Shown: piece after piece, positions 56,547 through 64,000 of the stretch
Position numbering within the stretch: the stretch's first letter is position 1
Layout: each line of letters starts with the position of its first letter
NCBI RefSeq assembly: GCF_028453695.1
Contig: NC_135780.1
Location: 5,084,001 to 5,148,000 of the forward strand
Direction: 5' to 3'
Length of the DNA stretch: 64,000 nucleotides
From: Augochlora pura
Lineage: Eukaryota > Arthropoda > Insecta > Hymenoptera > Halictidae
Notes under the pieces: model-generated
What the model was told of the DNA's origin: nothing
The model's database searches: none
The model's input: the letters and a program-made list of their open reading frames with translations, nothing else
Position numbers and translations under genes: made by a program

Positions 56547-58479
56547 CGTTCACGCCAAGAAGGTAATCGCTTGTTCGCCGATAGATTGCGTTGTACCTTC
56601 CCGTTTTTTGGTTCGCAAATGAATCTTAATAGTCTCTTGTCTGTCTATAACCTGTCTGATTATATGCTAGATTATCTACTTGAACCTGCGCCGACGCTTC
56701 GGCGGGCCTGTAGCGTTGTGTTTCGCCAAATAAATTTGTTTAAATGGTTTCACACCTGCGCCCTTGTCTCTGTTTTCTGTTTATTCAACAACCTGTCCAA
56801 TCCACCAGCCAGCAGTATTTTGCACCCAGTATTTTTGCGCATCCGCTTGAGTTTTTGCAACGCAGCCGCGCGACACGTTCCATGCCGATTAGCCTAGTCC
56901 TCTTGTGCCCTGGCTAAAAGGATAAGTTTTCGACCGTTGACGCAGAGAATCCGTGGAACAATTTTAATCCCACCGTGCCCCGAAGAGTTTAAACAATAAT
57001 TCGGCCCATAGAGGGTGAACGCGGTTGGTTCGCAAAATCGGGCGAATCGACGGTTGGTTATCGCTGCTGCCGCGACGCGGTTCCCGATGGAAGCCTATAT
57101 ATCGCGTCACAAGAAACCGGATTCGGGATTAATAATCAACGGTGAAACTGAATTCGCCGCCGAGTTTTTCCCTCGCGGCGTTTCGCGGCGCGAGGGGGGC
57201 GCCGCCGCCGTTCGCAGACCGCTTTCGTCCCAAACGAATTATCGTTTTATCCGCGTTTTCCTGCCGGCTAAATTTCCTAGTCATTCCTCTTTTTCTAATG
57301 CTCAAGCCGTCGCGATTAAGGATCGAAGTCACGTACCCGGCGAGCCGACTGTCGATCGTTCAACAATCGTCACGTGTCAGTCGATTTTCCCATGGAACCC
57401 GCGGAACGGCTTTCGATCGATGCCAATCAGCGATTATTATCCGCATGCCCGGTGATCTTCGCCCGGCATCGAGCCGGGGATCTTACCCGTGGATCGAGCT
57501 AGATCGTGCTACCTTGCGAACCTGCGATTATCCTCGAGCGGTTTTCATCGCAACTGTGAAAAACTCTGGCTCGCGCGGACCCGACCGCCGTCGCCGTCGC
57601 CGCCCCGTTCTCATTCCACCGCGTTGCTTTCTTTTTCTTATCCGTGCCGATCCATCGCCGAAATCACACTCTGATAAACACCGCGCGAGAATCTGCTCGT
57701 GAATATTTACCGCGAACGCGAAATCGGCGCTGTTTTTTAAATAGATTTTTCCATTTTTTGCAAGGAGCTCTTTGAAACCTCGGGAGGTCTTTCGAACCTT
57801 GTAGTAATTGTAATTAATGTCTAGATTGTCTAGATAATTAATGTCTGGATATGCCGAATATACTATAGTCAAAATATTCAAGCATTTGGATATATATATA
57901 AGTTATTAAAAGAGCAAATTAATCTCTGTAAAATACCAATATTTTACGATTAATGAAGATAATTTTTCTTTTTATGTAAAGATCTACAGTCTTGACATAA
58001 CCTTGAATTTATGATTTCTCTCGCAGCTGCAATGGAAAAAAAAGTTGTTTGTGCCGAAAGACTTTCTAACAAAATTTCAACAATTAGTATCTATGCCCAC
58101 ATCCATTCAAATAATCAAATATCGATAATTTGATTTCGATGTTTAACCAGTTATCTGTTTTTTACTATAATACATGCCATGCATGAAAACAGTTAGAATT
58201 TGTTCTTTAAATTGCAATCTCACCGAAACCTAAAATATATTCGTAAATATAATGTTTCGAATATTTAGGGGCTAAGAGAAGATAAAACGAACGGTTAAAA
58301 AAAAAATTATAAACGATTGCTATGAAAAATCTGTGTGTAACGTGAACAAAATGGTTTGTTCACTCAAACTATAGTTTGTCGTCGTTGTATAGTTTAATCG
58401 TTACGACAGAAATTACAGTTTTTAAAGAGGTCGCAACAGCCGACTGGTTGAGAATGATATTCACATTTAGTTATTAATT
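56547..58479. other. Mixed unique DNA; no gene confirmed
   Basis: CpG-rich from about 56550 to 57710, then AT-rich. A frame at 56571-56897 and several at 57015-57702 overlap in different phases and are unrecognised. Confidence 0.4.
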
Positions 58480-58536
58480 ATCGTGTTTGAAATCTCCATT
58501 ACGAGCCCGGCTAAATATTATGGTGCACAGGGTTAA
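58480..58536 (-). mobile_element. Lone C/D-type end in reverse
   Basis: Read on the minus strand it starts TTAACCCTGTGCACCATAAT and continues GGGCTCGTAATGGAGATTT, similar to the left end of family D at 24065. Confidence 0.5.
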
Positions 58537-59253
58537 CGATCTCGTATCATTTGTCAGGCAACGCCGGGCCCCTTTGCGGAAAGATTTCTGTGCCTTTTTA
58601 CAATGCTTTAGGATTTGCATTAGCTAAATAATGTTGAAATGGCAGAAACAGATGACAATCTGATTGGGGAAAAGGCTTGATGAATAAGTCGCGTGTGGAA
58701 AAATTTCACAGCTCGTGGAACTGTTAGCGTTCGAATTATTATTGCGGGGGTGTGGTGGTATTCTTTTTATAACTGGAACGCAAAGAGAAATATAGAGCTA
58801 TAAAATTTGAAAGTATTTCCAATCCATTCCAGCTGGTGCAATTTTTAAAATTATGTTATTATATATTACATTGCTTGTATTTTTCAAGATTGTTATAATC
58901 ATTTTGAATACTGGCTATAAATAGTTCTTTATAGGATAAAATCTATTAAAACGATCGAAGTTTTGGTGAAAACTGATTTAAAAATCGATCCCTCGGAATT
59001 TACTGTGCCATTTGCAATTTTTCTCATATTTTAATGATTTTTATCGAATTTATAAATAAAAGAATATATTTTAAGATATACACGAAGACTTTTAATTCGA
59101 AAAATACTTATTTCGTATCTCGTGTTAATAAGACCATTCAAGCATCGATCAATTTTTAAAATAATGCTAATAGTTTACTATCACAAGTAAAGGAAATTAT
59201 TTTGGTCATTATCTTCTAGCATCATCAAAAGATCCCAGTCGTTCAGTCGAGTT
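58537..59253. other. AT-rich unique DNA, nothing recognised
   Basis: No frame, repeat family or RNA signature seen. Confidence 0.45.
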
Positions 59254-59487
59254 TTAACCCTTTCCACTCGAATAGTGACTCACCACTAAAATACAGAACG
59301 TTCGAAAATGTTTATATTACAATAGATTAGATTTAAAAAATTATTGAAAGTACAACTATTGTTGCATGAATTACAAGATTCAATTTCGTATGAATAAAAT
59401 ATATTTGCAATATAAAATGGACACGATATATGCCAGAGAAGTTATTTTAGAATTACAGTTAAAACGACTTCGTGTGCAAAGGGTTAA
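59254..59487 (-). mobile_element. TTAA MITE, family A (complete, 234 bp)
   Basis: It starts TTAACCCTTTCCACTCGAAT and ends GACTTCGTGTGCAAAGGGTTAA (key part GTGCAAAGGGTTAA), with TTAA on both sides. It is in reverse orientation relative to 39322-39572. No reading frame. Confidence 0.92.
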
Positions 59488-61416
59488 ATAAGTTTATCGG
59501 ATTTTAAAAAGCATACGAATATTTTTGTGGATTATTGATATATTAAATCAATATTATGTAGCTGTTCGGGCATCGATTATCGAAGAATCATGCCCCCTAC
59601 ATCGTCGATCCGCCATGGTTCCCCGAAGCATCGCAATTTCACCGACGAAACAGCCGGTCCGCTTTTCCCTTTAATTGTCGTAGGAGCTCGGACGAGGAAC
59701 TTTCCTTTTTTTCTTTTTTTTTTTTTTCCTCTCTCCTCGTGCCTCGCAGTGACATTTGCGTGTAGCCGAACGGGGGTACGTTCGGATCGACACGCTAGAC
59801 GACAATTAACTCGACAAACCGTGCAACCGCCGTCCTCTGTCGCTCCGCGCTGGTCGTTGGTATCGGGGGGGGGGGGGGGGGGGGGGGGGGTCCCTTCTTT
59901 CGCAGCCCGAAGAGGGTGTAAACCCGTCATTATCCTGATTATTCTTCCATGCCCGCCTAATCACAACCTGTCACTCGTGTCATTGTTTCACTATGGATCA
60001 TTACCTTCTTTTTTTTTTTTCTTCTTTTCTCCTATTTCTCGCGCGTCTCCGAATAGAACAGTCGTGATAGGCGATGTTTTGTCGCCAGCACCCTCGCCTC
60101 CCCCCTCCCCTTCCCCCAACCGATATCGTCGACCGTTCGTCCCGAACTATTTAGCGTTACATGCATGCTCTTTAAGCACGGCTCGATCAAGTCCATTAAC
60201 GGGGAAGGGTTAACGAAACGAAAAAAAAGGGGGGGAATAAATTAAAACTTCGTCAGCGCGCGCGCGCATCGACGAAACTTTTTCCGCGGTTTGTACGAGC
60301 CACTTCCGACGAATTTTCAAAAGTGTCGGCATCGTCGCGTTCCGACATTACGCAAGAATTTTTTCCAACTCCCCGCGGCGGTTCGGCCACGGCGTTGTGC
60401 GCGACGTCGTGTCCCGAACGCCGTTATATTTATAGACGCTTGTCAAAATTCTTATTAATAAACTATACGTTTTGTCGGTGCCGGACGAAGCCTTGTCTTA
60501 TTATAAACACGTGTGTGCGCGGTCGCGCCTGCCGAGTTTTAATCTGCGCTCGGGTTCGCGAGTATTTTTCCGAAGAGGATCTTTCGAAATCGGCGCGAAT
60601 TCTTTCGTGGCTTCGCCGGCTCGAAAGATTTCGAGCGGCACCCGGCGTGTTCGCAAATGAGCAAAGGAGCGCGTAACGTGTATACAACACTCGATCACAT
60701 CCGAAGTTAGCACTACATCATGTCCATCACGGGTGCTATTTTTGTCGACCGTGTGTCGGAGAGAGAGAGAGAGAGAAATATTCCGGGGGTTTTCAGCCGA
60801 TAACATCGGCGAAATAAATCGATGATCGCCGTTGTAATGAAACCGTATTTCGGTCCGGGGACGCGCGTCGCTCGACGGCCGATGCTATTGGTTCGGTTAT
60901 AATGACTTCTGTAAACTTTTAATGAGAGTGACTGGCGCGTTTTCGGGACGACTAGAAGGTGCCGGGTCGATGCCGGGCATACAGGCGAGAGAGACTATAA
61001 AACGGTTACCAGGATGAACGACGAGTCGCGACGCGAGACGCGAGACGCGACTCTCGCAGAAGAGGAAGAAAAAGGGGCAGCGCGGGAGCGGCGGGCAAAG
61101 GAACAAACGCGTTGATCGCGCAGGGAGCGAAAGAGACGGGAAAATATAAAATAGCGGGCGACGTGTACCAGTTAGACTATATGCTCTAATTTTAGGCGAT
61201 TGCCTCGCTCCCTCACCCGAGGATTATAATTAGATACAAAAATACCCGACCGCCACCCACCCACCCACCGGCGAGCCGGCATGTCGAGCGAAAGCGCGGG
61301 TGCGCGTTCACGAATCCCGGATCCGAAAGCTGTGCGAAGCGCCATTCGCGTTGTTGTACTCACGTTCGTTCTATTCCCTTTGGCTGTCGTTGTTGTCGCA
61401 TTCGTCGTTTTCGCCC
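59488..61416. other. CpG-rich stretch with homopolymer runs; no gene confirmed
   Basis: It contains a T run near 59719-59728, a G run (next entry), a T run near 60009-60020, a (CG)n run near 60256-60268 and (GA)n near 60757-60777. The long frame at 59590-60213 crosses three homopolymers and is not credible as a gene. Confidence 0.4.
59865..59890. repeat. G26 homopolymer
   Basis: An uninterrupted run of 26 Gs, unusually long. It could form a G-quadruplex, or its length could be an assembly estimate. Confidence 0.9.
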
Positions 61417-61461
61417 GTCTTCGTCGTCTTCGTCGTCGTCTTCGTCGTCTTCGTCGTCTTC
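61417..61461. repeat. (CGTCTT)n-type repeat
   Basis: CGTCTT units mixed with CGTCGT units over about 45 bp. Confidence 0.88.
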
Positions 61462-64000
61462 GTGCAAGCTAGCTCGTCTCGCGCGGATCGTCCAAGAAAA
61501 GGGGGTTCCGCTCCACTTCATCTTGTCTGGTTAATTATTCAGCCCGGCATTCTCTGTGACTAATTGTTAATTTTTAACCGGCGTTTCTTCTTCGCCCCGC
61601 CTCCGAGAAATCTTCGATACGTTATGCAAGAATATTCTCGCGTATCCAACCGGACAAAATTCTTTGAAACGAGTCTGGGCGACTTTGCGAAATTTATCGC
61701 AGAGTTTAAGCGTATTTTATTCGAACAACCGTGGAACGAATACGATTTTATTTGTTACTTTATATAGTATAGTTCGCTCGAAATGTTATCTGCTCGAAGA
61801 ATTTGTTCGATTAGTCGATTGAAGTTTATTGAATTTTTAAAATTTCATTCGTATCGTGCCCGATTTGTAATTAATATTTATAAATCATCAATGATTTATA
61901 TTACAAAAATTATATCTAATGAATTAAGTTTATTTCAATTGATCCTAAATTATTATATTTTAATGTTTAAGCTAATATAAGATTTTGAATCTTGGGGTAT
62001 TAATTAAAGTTAATAAATACAAGTGTAGCAATAATGAATATATCATATAATAATTACATCAAAATAATACTTTTATCAGGCATATTACTATTTTTATGTT
62101 TATTAATATTTTAGTTTAATTATTCTATCTTTCTCGTTTTTCTATTTTATTTTCCATTTTATTATATACATAAAAGAATAAAATCTATTTTTAGAGTACG
62201 GGTGTAATAGCTTTACCAATCAACTTATTTATATCATTAAATGATACAAGCTAAATAACTTATAAATTTTAATGATATTAATATTATTTAATATTTAAAA
62301 ACGACTAGAGATTTATTTAATCTAATTTTGTTAATTGTAAAAATTGAATATTAGTGAAATTCAATTTTTCTATATTTCGTACAAATATTTCAAAATTGTT
62401 TGTTGTAGAGATTCGTCGAGGTTCGATATATAATGGTGTACACGGTGACGTTATATCCCGGATATATAAACGGATTTTCGTAGATCATTGACTTGTCTCG
62501 GTAAAGCGGTTCCATGGAAGTAGCGAATTGATTAGTCGGTAGAACTGGTTGTTAGTTTCTGAGAAACCGTCCCGTACATGCAGCTGGTTAAGTCCCGCTA
62601 TGAGCGGTTAATACTTATTCACGAGCCGGATAAATAATTAATTAACATGACTGGAAAGGATTGATCAAAGAATGCGCGGCAGCTGGTATCGGGAAAACAA
62701 CGCGTTTATTTACCCCTCGTAGAGTCTAGTCTAATATAAGACCGCCAGGCTCGTTTGGGAGAGCGAGAGGGGGTAACCGTCCCTAATGCAGAGGGGATAA
62801 TTATTATACGAACTAATCGATACTTCGATGAACGGACTCGGTTCGTCGTTGAAGGAAAAAAAAAGCACGTTCTTGCGACGAGTTCAATGGCTGAAACGGC
62901 GTATTCTTTAGCTTTTCGAAATGACGAACTTTATCGCGAATTTCTAGAATCGTGGTGACGTCACGAAAAAGAGAACACGGCTTCCGTTTCGTTTTTCAAT
63001 ATTATATTGTTACACTTGCTCCTGTTTTACAAGATTAGAAATATTTAATTAACGATCATTGTCTATTTTAACAACGGCTCTTCTATTTATATATTTTTAT
63101 TGAAATAATTTTATTCTTATAATTATTCTAACTTTAATGCATCACTTGTTAATGTTCGCCTGAAAATTATATAGCGATATTCTGTAAATAATATTTTTAA
63201 TACAATTTCACTTATTTATAACATAGTATTGATTATTAAATCTTCGATAACAAAGATCTCATCGCATTATTATTGTTATGCTTCCGCTCTAATTCTTTAA
63301 CTATTACTTTGAACTTATTTCGAATATTTTACAAATTGAATTTCATTCCTTTAAAAATAAATAGTTATACATTAACAGAATCTAATGATACTGTTAAAAT
63401 AATTACAATTTTTTTGACGAGCAGTTTTTAAAATTAATTATTTTATTTAGTTTAATAGTAACTCATTATATTCGTGTTTAGTATATTGTATTAACGAATT
63501 TTCATCGCAAGCCTAGCTCGATAAAATAAACGTTCAACCGAAAAGTTAAAAATAAAGTTTCAACCTTATAAAAGTTAATACACAAGACGATAGCAAATGA
63601 AATCGTTAAAATGATTTCTACAGTAAACGCGAGTCATTGCCGCGTTCGATCGACGCACGATCGACGAAAATTACCGTTGACGCAACGAGCACGTCGCGCT
63701 TTAAAATGTTTCGTCATGTTACTAATAAATTCATACTTATTTACACGCTTCTACGTATTCGCCGGCCCGGCCCGGTCGCACTATTAATAATTCCGATAAT
63801 TACCAATTATTTTTAAATGCCAAGAGTCTAGAGTTAATTTTGGTACGTGAGCTCACGCCCTCCCGCGCTGGCATCCCGCTTGTATGCACAATACTCAACT
63901 ATGCGCTGGCCGGTTGCTATCGCGAATACTCTTCAAATAATCCGCGGATATTCGATCATTCTCTGAACGTGCAATCTTTTTTGTGTAACGTCACGCATAC
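61462..64000. other. Final stretch, mostly AT-rich; no gene seen
   Basis: AT-rich at about 61760-62420 and 63000-63640, mixed elsewhere. A 67-codon frame at 62755-62958 is unrecognised. No repeat family was matched. Confidence 0.45.

Noticed and set aside
56571..56990. Possible LTR-like segment with AATAAA followed by a T-rich region and short Cys/Leu-rich frame
   Set aside because: No second copy in the window, no TG...CA borders that I could fix, and no retrotransposon gene nearby.
59590..60213. 207-codon plus-strand open frame
   Set aside because: It crosses a T run, the G26 run and a second T run. The frame depends on exact homopolymer lengths, and the translation is Pro/Ser/Phe-rich without a domain.

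Overview
This window looks like non-coding nuclear DNA from an insect, most likely a hymenopteran (bee, ant or wasp). The reasons are indirect. Short CpG-rich blocks alternate with very AT-rich blocks every 1-3 kb. Long (GA)n/(CT)n and (CG)n tracts are frequent. The transposon remnants are of mariner, Tc1-like and TTAA-target (piggyBac-type) classes. I found no intact protein-coding gene, no rRNA or tRNA gene that I could defend, no CRISPR array and no operon. The long open frames are mostly translations of simple repeats or of CpG-rich DNA with few stops on either strand. The window may be a very large intron or an intergenic region rich in regulatory DNA. Two runs of exactly 500 Ns (391-890 and 19833-20332) are placeholder scaffold gaps.

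The clearest content is repetitive DNA. At least five related families of short elements (called A to E here) begin and end with TTAA followed by inverted CCC(T/C)TT-type ends, and are about 150-310 bp long. Family A (ends TTAACCCTTTGCACTCGA) has about 15 copies or fragments from 4.5 kb to 59.5 kb. Families C, D and E have two to six copies or fragments each, and B has one. Several are nested: an E element lies inside a D element (25459-26006), and a C element lies inside an A element (53203-53644). In both cases an uninterrupted copy elsewhere in the window, or the reunited flanks, shows that TTAA was the target.

The most unusual object is a nearly palindromic element of about 1.6 kb at 46463-48060. 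Its two arms of roughly 780 bp are inverted copies of each other. Each arm carries, reading outward from the centre, the same short reading frame resembling the N-terminal helix-turn-helix of an insect transposase. RNA from this locus would fold into a very long hairpin. Decayed transposase pieces of a mariner (9006-9221, minus) and a Tc1-like element (29580-29693, minus) are also present, with related Tc1-like terminal sequences near 28.5, 35.4 and 41.3 kb.

Layout: 1-9 kb holds mixed composition, two minisatellites, one A element and GA/CT tracts. 9-9.7 kb holds the mariner remnant and a 45-bp minisatellite. 9.7-24 kb is mostly unique CpG-rich and AT-rich blocks with one C and two A copies. 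24-36 kb is the densest stretch of TTAA elements and Tc1-like debris. 36-46 kb holds minisatellites and A copies. 46.4-48.1 kb is the palindromic element. 48-53 kb includes a strongly CpG-rich island (51.5-52.7 kb) that could be a promoter or 5' untranslated exon. 53-59.5 kb again carries nested TTAA elements. The last 4.5 kb holds a G26 run, a hexanucleotide repeat and otherwise unique DNA.
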